Below are positions 18,354 to 27,178 of a stretch of 64,000 nucleotides of DNA, one piece after another. The stretch is from Cesiribacter sp. SM1 (GTDB taxonomy: Bacteria; Bacteroidota; Bacteroidia; Cytophagales; Cyclobacteriaceae). Both the position numbers and the translations under genes were made by a program. Position 1 is the first letter of the stretch. Every line of letters starts with the position of its first letter. The notes under the pieces were generated by a model, which was not told where the DNA came from, did not search any database, and was given only the letters and a program-made list of their open reading frames with translations. The DNA lies in the NCBI RefSeq assembly GCF_020178975.1, contig NZ_JAHXBU010000047.1:62001-126000 (forward strand). The letters run 5' to 3'.

Positions 18354-18858
18354 ATTAACATTTTCAAGGTCAGCACGCAGGCTGTGGCCGATTGGTTGCC
18401 TGCTGTTTAAAAAAAAACTAACAAAATTCCTTATCCTTAAAGCCGCTTATAAAAGCCGCCGATGCCGGCTGCTGCTAACTGTTAAAAGTTAAGGATTTTT
18501 ATGGCTCCTACGCATGCTCCAGTGTTGAATGTTAAATAGTGTTTGGCTGGTGGTTATTAGTTTGTTGGGGTGGTTTAGCAGTTGCTGCAACTGCTGCTTT
18601 CGGTGCTGATCGCAGGCAGGATATAGCCAGCCCCTAAAACATGAACTTTATCATATTTTAGATTTCGCCAAATAGTTAAGATTGTAAAATATGCTGTGAG
18701 CTTATGCCACTGCTATTGGGTGTATGATCTTCATTTCCAGGCTTGAGTGCCTGATTAATTATTGATTGCTATACTGCTGAAGCATGCAGAACAGCGGACC
18801 GGCATCATACATTGGTACATCTCTTTTAACTTCATAACCGGCCGATCGGGAAGTCCTT
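18354..18858. other. Divergent intergenic region
   Basis: About 500 bases between the sigma gene and the methyltransferase. It must hold both promoters. I see an A-run (18408-18422) close to the sigma start but no repeat, palindrome or short gene that I can defend. Confidence 0.5.
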
Positions 18859-19926
18859 ATGAATTTTCAGTCAGATAACAAGCATGCCGTAGAGGCAAGA
18901 CATGAAGCACAGAAAATAGCGTTCGGCCCTGTTGCCTTTCAGGCTGCACTGTGCTTAAGAGACCTGGGAATCCTTGCTTTTATAGAGAAGGGGGGTAAGG
19001 TGGGGCACACAGAAGATGAGGTGGCATCTGCACTTGGCCTCTCCGTTTATGGCGTAAGGGTGCTGATGGAGGCCGCCCTTGGCCTGGGCTTACTGTGCTT
19101 AAATGACGGGCGCTATACCGCTACCAAAACAGCTTTCTTTATACTCCATGACAGGATGACGATTGCTAACATGGACTTTATGCAGGATGTCTGCTACCTG
19201 GGTCTTTTCCATCTTAAAGAATCTGTTACAAAGGGAAAACCGGAAGGCCTGAAAGTATTTGGGGATCAGTGGAAAACAGTGTATGAGGCCCTGGCTTATT
19301 TGCCGGAAAAAGTACAGAAAAGCTGGTTTGCCTTTGATCACTACTATTCTGATATAGCCTTTCCAGAAGCACTTCCGCTCTTGTTTAAACATAAACCGGC
19401 TACGCTCTTTGATGTTGGTGGCAATACCGGCAAATTTTCCATACGCTGTGCACAGTATGATCCGGAAGTTAAGCTGTGTATTCTTGACCTGCCGGGCCAG
19501 TGGAACATGGCTGCCAACAATATCAAAGAAGCAGGCTTTGCAGATCGGATCAGCGGTTATCCCATCAACCTGCTCGATGAAACACACGAATTTCCTGCTG
19601 GTGCAGATGCTGTATGGATGAGCCAGTTCCTGGACTGCTTCTCCGAAACCGAAATTGTATCTATTCTGTCGAGGGCTAAAAAGGCACTGAGCAGGGAAGG
19701 GGCTGTTTATATTCTGGAAACCTACTGGGACCGCCAGCGCTTTGAGGCTGCCGCTTTCTCATTGCAGCAGATCTCTCTCTACTTTACCAACATTGCCAAT
19801 GGCAACAGCCAGATGTACCATTCTAAAAATATGATCAGGTGCATTCACGAGGCAGGCCTTTATATAGATGAGGATATTGATGGCATTGGGATCAGTCATA
19901 CCCTCTTCCGCTGTAAGGCTAAATAA
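18859..19926 (+). CDS. SAM-dependent methyltransferase, O-methyltransferase family 2 type
   Basis: A 355-residue protein. Residues 20-90 form a winged-helix dimerisation domain (VAFQAALCLRDLGILAFI, VASALGLSVYGVRVLMEAAL). The catalytic Rossmann domain starts near 180 with F-D-V-G187-G-N-T-G-K-F, followed by the acidic SAM ribose contact (CILDLPGQW) and a later LSREGAVYILE strand. This matches small-molecule O-methyltransferases. The usual catalytic His of plant and polyketide OMTs is not obvious at the expected place, so the acceptor and even O-methylation are open. It is monocistronic with no biosynthetic cluster around it. Confidence 0.8.
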   Translation: MNFQSDNKHAVEARHEAQKIAFGPVAFQAALCLRDLGILAFIEKGGKVGHTEDEVASALGLSVYGVRVLMEAALGLGLLCLNDGRYTATKTAFFILHDRMTIANMDFMQDVCYLGLFHLKESVTKGKPEGLKVFGDQWKTVYEALAYLPEKVQKSWFAFDHYYSDIAFPEALPLLFKHKPATLFDVGGNTGKFSIRCAQYDPEVKLCILDLPGQWNMAANNIKEAGFADRISGYPINLLDETHEFPAGADAVWMSQFLDCFSETEIVSILSRAKKALSREGAVYILETYWDRQRFEAAAFSLQQISLYFTNIANGNSQMYHSKNMIRCIHEAGLYIDEDIDGIGISHTLFRCKAK

Positions 19927-20221
19927 AGCTTCTGCTTTCGGCTCTAAAGTATAATCATAAGCCGTGCCTTGCCGGGCAGAGGTGGAGCAATGTGGCAGGA
20001 TAAAGGAGTTAGTACAAGCTTTTTGTTTTTTCTTTTTTTCTGTTGCAAAATGGCTCCACTCTGGTATATCTCCCTCATTAAAATGTAGATAGGTGCCGGG
20101 CTTTAAAGCGTTGCTTCTACATTAAAATATAATTAAAAATCAGCTTCCTGCCTGAATAAAGGGAGCTGCGGAAACCATTCACGAAATTGGTTTGTATTCC
20201 TATAGATCAATTTTTCATAAT

Positions 20222-20590
20222 ATGATTTTAGAGGAACGTCTGGAAGGTAGTTGGAAATCATATAAGACCCTGGTACATGGAAAGGTTAAAATAAGCTGCC
20301 CTGCAAATTACCAGGAGTTTCATTTTTCAAAAGATGGAAAGGTAATCCTGGAACATACCCGTGATGGCTATAGTACCGCTGGTGTATCCAACAGAACCTG
20401 GGGGCTTAAAACCGTTACTGATCGGGAAGGTGATAGCCAGACTTACCTGGTGCTGAATAATAAGCTTCAATACCAGATTGTATCTCTTAATAAGGATTTT
20501 CTTGTGATTAAGACACTCCTGGGCACTATTTACTTTGCCAGAGAGGCAAAGTGGCAGGAGTTAACTGCCGTTACCGCTAGCCTTAACTGA
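20222..20590 (+). CDS. Small lipocalin-like protein of unknown function
   Basis: A 122-residue protein taking the ATG at 20222 (MILEERLEGSWKS); an upstream start adds ten odd residues. It opens with L-E-G-S-W, a typical start of lipocalin-like domains, and continues as short beta strands (YQEFHFSKDGKVILEH, YLVLNNKLQYQIVSL, FLVIKTLLGTIYFAR). There is no signal peptide. I do not recognise a specific family. A terminator hairpin follows 60 bases downstream. Confidence 0.6.
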   Translation: MILEERLEGSWKSYKTLVHGKVKISCPANYQEFHFSKDGKVILEHTRDGYSTAGVSNRTWGLKTVTDREGDSQTYLVLNNKLQYQIVSLNKDFLVIKTLLGTIYFAREAKWQELTAVTASLN

Positions 20591-20649
20591 TTCAAAAAGC
20601 CTTTGGGATAGCTGATGGCTGAATGATAGAGTTAAGCTTCGATGATATT

Positions 20650-20683
20650 AACCTGCTCAGTGTAGAGCAGGTTTCCTTGTTTT
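20650..20683 (+). terminator. Terminator between convergent genes
   Basis: AACCTGCTC and GAGCAGGTT form a perfect 9-bp stem with a 6-base loop, followed by TTCCTTGTTTT. It ends the lipocalin-like unit and faces the histidine kinase at 20702. Confidence 0.75.
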
Positions 20684-20701
20684 AAGGGCTGCAGACCAGG
20701 T

Positions 20702-21982
20702 TTATATAGCGCCTGAAAGGGACAAATCCTGCAGGGGTTCCTGTGCTGCCCTTTTTACCGGCACCCACAAATGAAAGCTGCTGCCTTCGCCATAGACCGA
20801 CTCTGCCCTGATGCGGCCGCCAAGTTTTTCTATAGATTCTTTAACTATGTAAAGGCCCAGCCCAGATCCGCCGGAGCGTTCATTACCACGGTAGAACATT
20901 TCGAACATGCGGGCCTGCACGTTAGGGGGAATCCCTGGTCCGTTGTCTGCCACCAGGAGGTGCAGCTCATCACCCTCTAAGCTTGCATCAACAGTAACCC
21001 GGGCTTCCGGGTATTGCAGCCGGTGGTACTTTATTGCGTTTGCAACCAGGTTGTTTAGTACAGTGTTCAGGCGCTGGCGGTCAAGCAGCAGCACTTCCTG
21101 GAAATGAACAGCTTTCATGAGCTCAATAGGCTGCTCTTCGTACAAAAAGCGATGGTTATTGAATACCTCCTCAATTAACTCCTGCAGTACAACCGGCTCG
21201 GCCTGCAGGGGCAGGCGAGCATTGCGGGCATAAGCGGTAATATCGTTAATAAAGGCCTCCAGGTTGCTGATGCGCTTACGCATCATTTTCATGTACGATT
21301 GCATCGTTTCATCAGCAGGCTTTTTTTCCATCAGCTGTATCAGTCCTAAAACTGAGAGCAGGGGCGCCCTTAGGTCATGAGAGGTGCTGTATACAAAGCG
21401 GTCCAGTTCTTCATTTACCTTGCTAAGCTCTTCGCTTCTTTGTTGTGCCTCATCTGCCATTTCCTGCAGGTGTTTTTCGGCTTTATAGTTTGCGTGGGTA
21501 ATAAAACTGAATATCAGGAAGAGGGCGACCCCCGATGCTATAAAATTAACCGTGAAGGATATATTATCGGGCTCTTCCAGTAAAGGCAGGTTACCAAATA
21601 GCCTGAAATCTGTGACCTCCAGCAGCAGGTAACAGCTTAATATAAAACCGCCCCCCAGAATTTTCCCCAAATGCTGCTTATAGCTGAAACATATAAATAC
21701 GGAACACAAAAGTGGCAGGAACAGCAGGTGCAGTCCATTCTCTTTTGGAATAATAGAGCCTGTTACTAACAAAATAATGCTAAGGGATGCAAGTATACAG
21801 TAGGGAACAAAAGACCGCCTGCTCAGCTGGTTAAGAACCATAAGGCCAGATAACCACAGCAGGATTACCAGATCGAGCAGGGCAATAGCAACAGAACTTT
21901 GGTAAAAGTCCCACACAGCCTGCAGCCCTGCTGCAGATGCAGCAACCAGTAGTAATCTGTTAATCAGGTGTTGGTTATTCAT
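20702..21982 (-). CDS. Membrane sensor histidine kinase
   Basis: A 426-residue kinase with six hydrophobic helices in the first 165 residues and almost no extracytoplasmic domain, suggesting that it senses within the membrane. A short coiled coil leads to the DHp helix with H202 in STSHDLRAPLLSVLGL. The ATPase domain shows NNLVANAIKYH, VADNGPGIPP, MFEMFYRG and GSGLGLYIVKESI. The DHp/ATPase type is the one also used by the kinase at 32754. No response regulator gene is nearby. Confidence 0.9.
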   Translation of the reverse strand: MNNQHLINRLLLVAASAAGLQAVWDFYQSSVAIALLDLVILLWLSGLMVLNQLSRRSFVPYCILASLSIILLVTGSIIPKENGLHLLFLPLLCSVFICFSYKQHLGKILGGGFILSCYLLLEVTDFRLFGNLPLLEEPDNISFTVNFIASGVALFLIFSFITHANYKAEKHLQEMADEAQQRSEELSKVNEELDRFVYSTSHDLRAPLLSVLGLIQLMEKKPADETMQSYMKMMRKRISNLEAFINDITAYARNARLPLQAEPVVLQELIEEVFNNHRFLYEEQPIELMKAVHFQEVLLLDRQRLNTVLNNLVANAIKYHRLQYPEARVTVDASLEGDELHLLVADNGPGIPPNVQARMFEMFYRGNERSGGSGLGLYIVKESIEKLGGRIRAESVYGEGSSFHLWVPVKRAAQEPLQDLSLSGAI

Positions 21983-22231
21983 GTATCAGGCAAAAAAGAA
22001 GTCAGCAGAAGAAGTTGCCCAGGTCCGCAATTAAGTAAATAATCCTATTTATGGAAGCGCAACACCTTCCACATGTATGATATTTAGTGTGTTTACATAA
22101 ATATCTGCTGGATAGTGTTAGCCCTGTGCCTCCTGATTTCTCCAGCATAGAAACGCGCTGATTATCATCTTATTTCTGCGTAATAAAAAATACTGTTCCA
22201 GGAGCCGTGGGCTGTGCTTTGGGAAACAGGT

Positions 22232-23479
22232 CTACAGGCTGGAGAGTAACAGGCTTGCATTGTGGCCGCCAAAGCCAAAGCTGTTGCTAAGTGCAAACTT
22301 GATTTCTTTATGTAATGGCTGCCTGCAGATGTGTTGCAGTTGGGTGGGCAGTGCGGGGTCCGGGGCCTGCAGGCTGGCAGTGGGGGGAAGTGTATGATGA
22401 TAGAGTGCCAGGGCAGTGGCAATGGCTTCTACAGCCCCTGCTGCTCCCAGCAGGTGGCCTGTTTGGCCTTTGGTGCTGCTTACTGCAACTGATGCCAGCC
22501 GGTTGCCCAGTAAAAGGGCTATTGCTTTTGCTTCGGCCAGGTCGCCTGCCTGGGTAGAGGTGGCATGTGCATTTATATAGCCGAGCTGATCAGGGGAAAC
22601 ACCGGCTTCCTGCAGTGCCATCTGCATGCTAAGTAAGGCGCCGCTTCCTTCTGGTTCCGGGGCAGTAGGGTGCCAGGCATCGGCACTCATACCACCGCCT
22701 GCCACTTCTGCATAAATACGGGCACCGCGTTCCTGTGCATGCTCCAGCCGCTCCAGTACCAGGGCTCCGGCGCCTTCACCCACTACAAATCCATCCCTAC
22801 AGGCATCAAAAGGGCGTGAGGCTGTGGCCGGATCCTCATTACGAACGGATAGAGCTTTCATGGCATCGAAACCTCCTACCCAGGCCGGGGTGATAGGGGC
22901 TTCGGAGCCACCGCAGAGGATGGCATCGGCCTTGCCCAGCCGCAGGTAGTTAAAGGCTTCTATGATGGCAGTGGTGGCAGAAGCGCAGGCCGATACGGTG
23001 CCAAAGTTTACTCCTCTGAAACCAAACCTTAAAGCCAGCATGCCGCTGGGTGTATCCAGGAGTGTTTTAGGGATCATATAGGGGCTGTAGCGGGGCTGTC
23101 GGGGGCTGGCGGCATTTGCAAGCACCTCCTGCTCAAAGCTCTCTACCCCTCCATTGCCCGATGCCCATACCACGCCCATGCGTTCGGGACGCACAGCGGG
23201 CAGTGCTAAAGCGGCATCCTGTACTGCTTCTTCGGCGGCAACAAGAGCGTACTGGGTAAAGCGGTCGGTTTGCCGCAGGGTTTTGTGATCCAGGTAGTCC
23301 CGGGCCCTGAAATCCTTTAGCTCACAGGCTATGCGGCTTCGGTAGCCGCTGGTACTAAAGCGGCTGATCGGGCCTGCCCCGCTGCGAGCCTCCAGTAAAC
23401 CATTCCAGAAAGAGAGAACAGAGTTGCCAACCGGTGTTAGCGCACCCAGTCCCGTAATGACTACCCTGTTTAATTGCAT
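22232..23479 (-). CDS. fabF: Beta-ketoacyl-ACP synthase II (FabF family)
   Basis: A 415-residue thiolase-fold condensing enzyme extending acyl chains with malonyl-ACP. The catalytic triad is complete: C165 in VSACASA, H305 in NAHATST and H342 in GQTGHLLGAAGA. The ends RVVITGLGALTPVGN and SNSFGFGGHNASLLLS are also typical. No acyl carrier protein or other fatty-acid gene is adjacent, so it may be a second, specialised copy rather than the housekeeping enzyme. It is alone on its strand, with 226 bases between it and the cystathionine synthase gene. Confidence 0.93.
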   Translation of the reverse strand: MQLNRVVITGLGALTPVGNSVLSFWNGLLEARSGAGPISRFSTSGYRSRIACELKDFRARDYLDHKTLRQTDRFTQYALVAAEEAVQDAALALPAVRPERMGVVWASGNGGVESFEQEVLANAASPRQPRYSPYMIPKTLLDTPSGMLALRFGFRGVNFGTVSACASATTAIIEAFNYLRLGKADAILCGGSEAPITPAWVGGFDAMKALSVRNEDPATASRPFDACRDGFVVGEGAGALVLERLEHAQERGARIYAEVAGGGMSADAWHPTAPEPEGSGALLSMQMALQEAGVSPDQLGYINAHATSTQAGDLAEAKAIALLLGNRLASVAVSSTKGQTGHLLGAAGAVEAIATALALYHHTLPPTASLQAPDPALPTQLQHICRQPLHKEIKFALSNSFGFGGHNASLLLSSL

Positions 23480-23705
23480 GTTAAGTTCTTGATTGATGAT
23501 GGAGACAGGAATCTGGATTTAGCTAGCCCGGAGCAGCCTATATGAAAAAACTATCAGCAAAAGTAGCAGGGCTGATGCCACAACCATTTCAGCGCTGTTT
23601 ACATTTCTGTTGCTGCTTTCCTATGCCCAACTGCTCACTGCACTGCCAGTCGCTTTACAGTTTAGCGTTCAAAGCCTTCAATCCAGACTCCTGCATCATG
23701 CTCTG

Positions 23706-24872
23706 TTACTTAGCCCGCAGTGCACTGTCCAGATCTGCAATCAGATCTTCTGCAGCTTCAATGCCAACAGAAAGGCGCAGCAGACCATCGGAAATACCTG
23801 CCTCCTCCCGCTCTGCGGCACTCATTTTTAAGTGAGATGTTTTTCTGGGTGAGCAGATCAGGCTTTCCACACCACCCAGGCTCAGGGCCGGCATAATTAT
23901 TTGCAGGCGGTCTGTGAGTGCATCGGCAGCGGTACCACCACCAGCTACTTCAAAAGAAAGCATGGCGCCAAAGCCCTTCATTTGCTTTCTGGCCAGCTCG
24001 TGTTGTGGGTGAGCAGGCAGGCCGGGATAGTTTACTTTTAACACATTAGGGTGCTGTTCCAGGAACTCAGCAATACGCTGGGCATTCAGGGTCTGGCGTT
24101 CTACGCGTATCTCCAGGGTTTTCAGGCTGCGCTCTATCAGGGCGCAGGTTTGGGCATTAAGACTTCCGCCTGTGTTCACCGCATGGGTGCGTAGTTTTTG
24201 CATGGGTTCGCGCCTGCCCAGCAGCACGCCAAAGCAAAGGTCGCTGTGGCCGCCAAAATATTTGGTACCGCTGTGCATTACCACATCTACGCCCATTTGC
24301 AGGGGCAGCTGGTTAATGGGCGAGGCAAAGGTATTGTCTATAAAGCTTAGCAGTCCGCGCTCTTTTGCCAGCTTTGCTATGGCCGCAACATCAGTCAGCT
24401 TCAGCAGCGGGTTGCTGGGCGTCTCCATGTACAGGGCTTTGGTAGCCGGAGTAATGGCGGCGGCATAGGCTTCAGGGGTGGTATCGTTAATCAGGGTAAA
24501 GCCAATCCCAAAACGCGGCAGTTCGGTACGGAAAAAGCTGTAGCTGCCTCCATATATTTCTTTAGGGATTACCAGGTGATCGCCACTCTGCAGCAGGCCC
24601 AGCACCATTGCGCTGATGGCGGCCATGCCAGAACTGAAAAGCATGCCTTCTTCGGCATGTTCCAGGGCACACAGCTTGTCTACAACCGCCTTTTGGTTAG
24701 GAGTATTGTAGTAGCGCGGGTATTTGTTATCGGCAGGGTCTCCATAGCCAAAAGCAGAGGAGGTATGGATGGGGGTATTAACACCCTTTACATTTTCATC
24801 AAGTTGGGTTCCACTGTGTACGCACTGTGTGGCGGTACGCCAGCCGGAGGTATTTGGGTTGCTCATTCCCAA
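23706..24872 (-). CDS. metB: Cystathionine gamma-synthase-type PLP enzyme
   Basis: A 388-residue trans-sulfuration enzyme. PLP is held by K204 in MHSGTKYFGGHSD. Other family motifs are RYYNTPNQ, FSSGMAAISA, YMETPSNPLL, FIDNTFASP and SLGGVESLICSP. The usual activities are cystathionine synthesis (metB) or gamma-lyase; these cannot be separated by eye, and metB is a best guess. Two palindromes in the upstream divergent region could be regulatory. No SAM-riboswitch fold was evident in the leader. Confidence 0.85.
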   Translation of the reverse strand: MGMSNPNTSGWRTATQCVHSGTQLDENVKGVNTPIHTSSAFGYGDPADNKYPRYYNTPNQKAVVDKLCALEHAEEGMLFSSGMAAISAMVLGLLQSGDHLVIPKEIYGGSYSFFRTELPRFGIGFTLINDTTPEAYAAAITPATKALYMETPSNPLLKLTDVAAIAKLAKERGLLSFIDNTFASPINQLPLQMGVDVVMHSGTKYFGGHSDLCFGVLLGRREPMQKLRTHAVNTGGSLNAQTCALIERSLKTLEIRVERQTLNAQRIAEFLEQHPNVLKVNYPGLPAHPQHELARKQMKGFGAMLSFEVAGGGTAADALTDRLQIIMPALSLGGVESLICSPRKTSHLKMSAAEREEAGISDGLLRLSVGIEAAEDLIADLDSALRAK

Positions 24873-24895
24873 ATTTAAGCTGCTAATTGGTTAAT

Positions 24896-24913
24896 GTACT
24901 AATTTTTTAGTAC
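24896..24913. promoter_or_regulatory. Palindrome 23 bases upstream of the cystathionine synthase gene
   Basis: GTACTAATTTTTTAGTAC has perfect 7-base arms around TTTT. The position, immediately before the start codon, suits a repressor site. Confidence 0.4.
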
Positions 24914-24974
24914 GCGAATTTAAAACTGTTGCCGGGGAACGATAATGGTACTGATGTGGAAGATGACAAGAGTG

Positions 24975-24996
24975 TTCACATTTAAAATGATGTGAA
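24975..24996. promoter_or_regulatory. Second palindrome in the divergent metB/FAD-Rieske region
   Basis: TTCACAT and ATGTGAA are perfect 7-base arms separated by 8 bases. It lies about midway between the two divergent start codons. Confidence 0.4.
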
Positions 24997-25071
24997 TATT
25001 TATACACTATATATTAAACAAAACATCAGTTGCCATTCAAAGTTACCCTTATAACCAAAGCTATAAAACCT

Positions 25072-26559
25072 ATGACAACATCTTATTGGGAACGGACAGC
25101 CAAAAAAGAAGTCTATGCCCCCCTGGATAAAGACCTTGAGGCGGAAGTACTGATTGTGGGCGGAGGCCTTACGGGGCTGATGACGGCCTGGAACCTGATG
25201 CAGGCAGGAAAGAAAGCAGTGATCGTGGAAGCACGTACCATTGGCAGTGGTGTAAGCGGCAATACCACCGCTCACCTTAACTCTTCAGTAGATTGTGACT
25301 ATCACATTGTAGCGCAGAACTTTGGTAAGGACACGGCCAAACTTGTGGCAGAAGCTGCAGTTTTAGGAATTGAGCTGGTAGGGCAGGTAGACAAGGCGCA
25401 TAACCTGGATGCTAACTATAAAAAGCTGCCTGCCTATATCTATGCCGAAACCACCGACCAGATCCTGGAGCTGCAAAAGGAGCTCAAAGCCGCAAAAGAA
25501 GCTGGCCTGGATGTTGAAGAAGTGGAGGAAATAGAAGGGCTTAATTTTCCAACCGGGATGGTGGTGCGCTTTAACCGTAACGCTCGCTTTCATCCCCTGA
25601 AGTTTTTGTACGGACTGGCAGAAACCCTGCGGGAAGCGGGTGTGCAGATCTATGAGCAAACACGTGTTGAAGAGCATAATGAAAAAGACGGATATGTAGA
25701 GGTTACGCTTTCTACTGGTGCCACTGTGCGGGCGCAGCACCTGGTACTGGCAACGCATAGTCCTATTTTTATGCATTCGGTACATACCCGTATGGCACCT
25801 TACCGTTCCTATGCCATTGCTGTGCGCACCCGCCAGCCGGTGCCCGATAGCCTGATCTACGATATGCGCGAGCCCTACAACTATGTGCGTAAAGAGGAGG
25901 ATGATGTGGTGATCATTGGCGGTGCCGACCATAAAACCGGCCAGACCGGAGATGAGAACCAGCACCTGCAAAACATTAAAGCCTGGGCAGAAGAACGTTT
26001 TGGCATAGCCGAATACCTGGCCAGCTGGTCGGCGCAGGTATTTGAACCTGCAGACAACCTGCCATTCATTGGTAAAAGCCTTACCCACAAAAGGGTATAC
26101 TATGGTACTGGTTATTCCGGAGATGGTACCCTCTGGGGTTCTTTTGCCGGCTACCTGCTGTCAGATATTATTCTGGGCAAAGAGAATAAGTTTGCAGAAC
26201 TGTTCAGCCCGGCACGCCTTAATGTGAAAGCAGAAGCAGGCGAATTTCTGAAGGAAAACCTGAATGTAGCAAAGGAGTTTATCGTAGAGCGCTTTAGCTC
26301 CGATGCTTCTGATGTGAAAGAAATACCTAATGGCGAAGGAAAGATTTTGCGGCAGGGCATTCAGCAGTATGCGGTATTCCGCGACGATCAGGGTGGTTTG
26401 CACGTAATGAGCCCTACCTGTGTGCACATGGGCTGTGTAGTGCAGTGGAATAAAATGGAAAAAACCTGGGATTGCCCCTGCCATGGTGGCCGTTACAAAG
26501 CAACCGGCGAGCAGCTTTCCGGACCCCCGGCTACTGGTTTGCGTAAGGCAGAGTTGTAA
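25072..26559 (+). CDS. FAD-dependent oxidoreductase with C-terminal Rieske domain
   Basis: A 495-residue fusion, taking the ATG at 25072 (MTTSYWERTAKK). The N-terminal 400 residues are a DAO-type flavoprotein: the dinucleotide motif V-G-G-G-L-T-G (29-35), a VVRFNRNARFHPLKF substrate-side segment and a second FAD segment YYGTGYSGDGTLWG. The last 46 residues are a Rieske [2Fe-2S] site with C450-x-H452 and C468-x-x-H471, 15 residues apart. Electrons could pass between FAD and the cluster in one chain. Related fusions are annotated as glycine oxidase-like or Rieske oxidoreductases, and the substrate is unknown. No signal peptide is seen. Confidence 0.87.
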   Translation: MTTSYWERTAKKEVYAPLDKDLEAEVLIVGGGLTGLMTAWNLMQAGKKAVIVEARTIGSGVSGNTTAHLNSSVDCDYHIVAQNFGKDTAKLVAEAAVLGIELVGQVDKAHNLDANYKKLPAYIYAETTDQILELQKELKAAKEAGLDVEEVEEIEGLNFPTGMVVRFNRNARFHPLKFLYGLAETLREAGVQIYEQTRVEEHNEKDGYVEVTLSTGATVRAQHLVLATHSPIFMHSVHTRMAPYRSYAIAVRTRQPVPDSLIYDMREPYNYVRKEEDDVVIIGGADHKTGQTGDENQHLQNIKAWAEERFGIAEYLASWSAQVFEPADNLPFIGKSLTHKRVYYGTGYSGDGTLWGSFAGYLLSDIILGKENKFAELFSPARLNVKAEAGEFLKENLNVAKEFIVERFSSDASDVKEIPNGEGKILRQGIQQYAVFRDDQGGLHVMSPTCVHMGCVVQWNKMEKTWDCPCHGGRYKATGEQLSGPPATGLRKAEL

Positions 26560-26745
26560 GCAACGACAAGCTTAGCCTGTATAGCATGTTTTAAATTGCC
26601 TTTGCTTCAACTGGCCAGACAATGAATAAATGTATATTTATATCCTCTTTGGGCTAAAACCTGGGAGGATTTTCTTTTGAAGTCATGTAGCCTTTGAAAG
26701 ATTGCTGATCATATTCGGCATGTCTGGTTTTGTGGTGCTTCTTAA

Positions 26746-26753
26746 AAGGAGGT
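26746..26753 (+). promoter_or_regulatory. Strong Shine-Dalgarno before a TTG start
   Basis: AAGGAGGT lies four bases before TTG at 26758. Full-strength sites of this kind are rare in this window. An in-frame TAA just upstream (26743) means that no ATG is available, so the SD fixes the start. Confidence 0.6.
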
Positions 26754-26757
26754 AGGT

Positions 26758-27075
26758 TTGGGTATTTTATTAACTGCGTTTTTATCCGGAGTTGTTTTTT
26801 GGTTCTGGCGGTATGTTAAAAGTAAGACCGGTACCATCAGGGCAGAAGGGTTCTATACCAAAGGCATTGTTGTTGACTATCAACCTGCACCTTTTGAATT
26901 AGGTGGAGACTGGACTGGAATATACCCTTATGTAGAATATGTTGATTCAGATCAGCAACAGAAGAAGGGTATGCTTAAATACCCTGTCAGGTATGCAGAG
27001 CCGTTCAAAATAGGGGCGGAAATTGAAATAATTAAGCATAATGGAATACTTTATCATAGAAATTCCCTGCACTAA
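26758..27075 (+). CDS. Small single-helix membrane protein, DUF3592-like
   Basis: A 105-residue protein starting at TTG with an excellent Shine-Dalgarno. A membrane helix covers residues 3-19. The rest is a small beta domain (AEGFYTKGIVVDYQPAP, YPYVEYVDSDQQQ, YPVRYAEPFKIGAEIEIIKHNG) that resembles DUF3592, with the usual pattern of strands and the phrase F-K-I-G-x-E-I-E-I. Function is unknown. The gene is alone, with a hairpin terminator 53 bases downstream. Confidence 0.65.
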   Translation: MGILLTAFLSGVVFWFWRYVKSKTGTIRAEGFYTKGIVVDYQPAPFELGGDWTGIYPYVEYVDSDQQQKKGMLKYPVRYAEPFKIGAEIEIIKHNGILYHRNSLH

Positions 27076-27127
27076 GATCTGCTTAAGCACCATGACAGGA
27101 GAGAGTATAATATTATTTCAAAAGTTG

Positions 27128-27148
27128 AGGCAAGCTACCTTGCCTTTT
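27128..27148 (+). terminator. Terminator before murQ
   Basis: AGGCAAG and CTTGCCT form a 7-bp stem with a 4-base loop followed by TTTAC. It ends the DUF3592-like unit. Confidence 0.6.
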
Positions 27149-27178
27149 ACTTTGATCTTTAATTTTTAATTGATTGCA

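Noticed and set aside
18859-24872. A pigment or polyketide cluster made of the methyltransferase and the ketosynthase
   Set aside because: The genes are 2.3 kb apart, on opposite strands, with unrelated genes between them. No acyl carrier protein, ketoreductase or dehydratase is present.
24873-25071. A possible SAM riboswitch upstream of the cystathionine synthase gene
   Set aside because: The leader is short, and neither the SAM-I multi-stem layout nor the SAM-II pseudoknot could be recognised; only simple palindromes are present.
25363-26088. A 241-codon leftward frame
   Set aside because: Antisense of the FAD-Rieske gene, which has complete cofactor motifs on the other strand.
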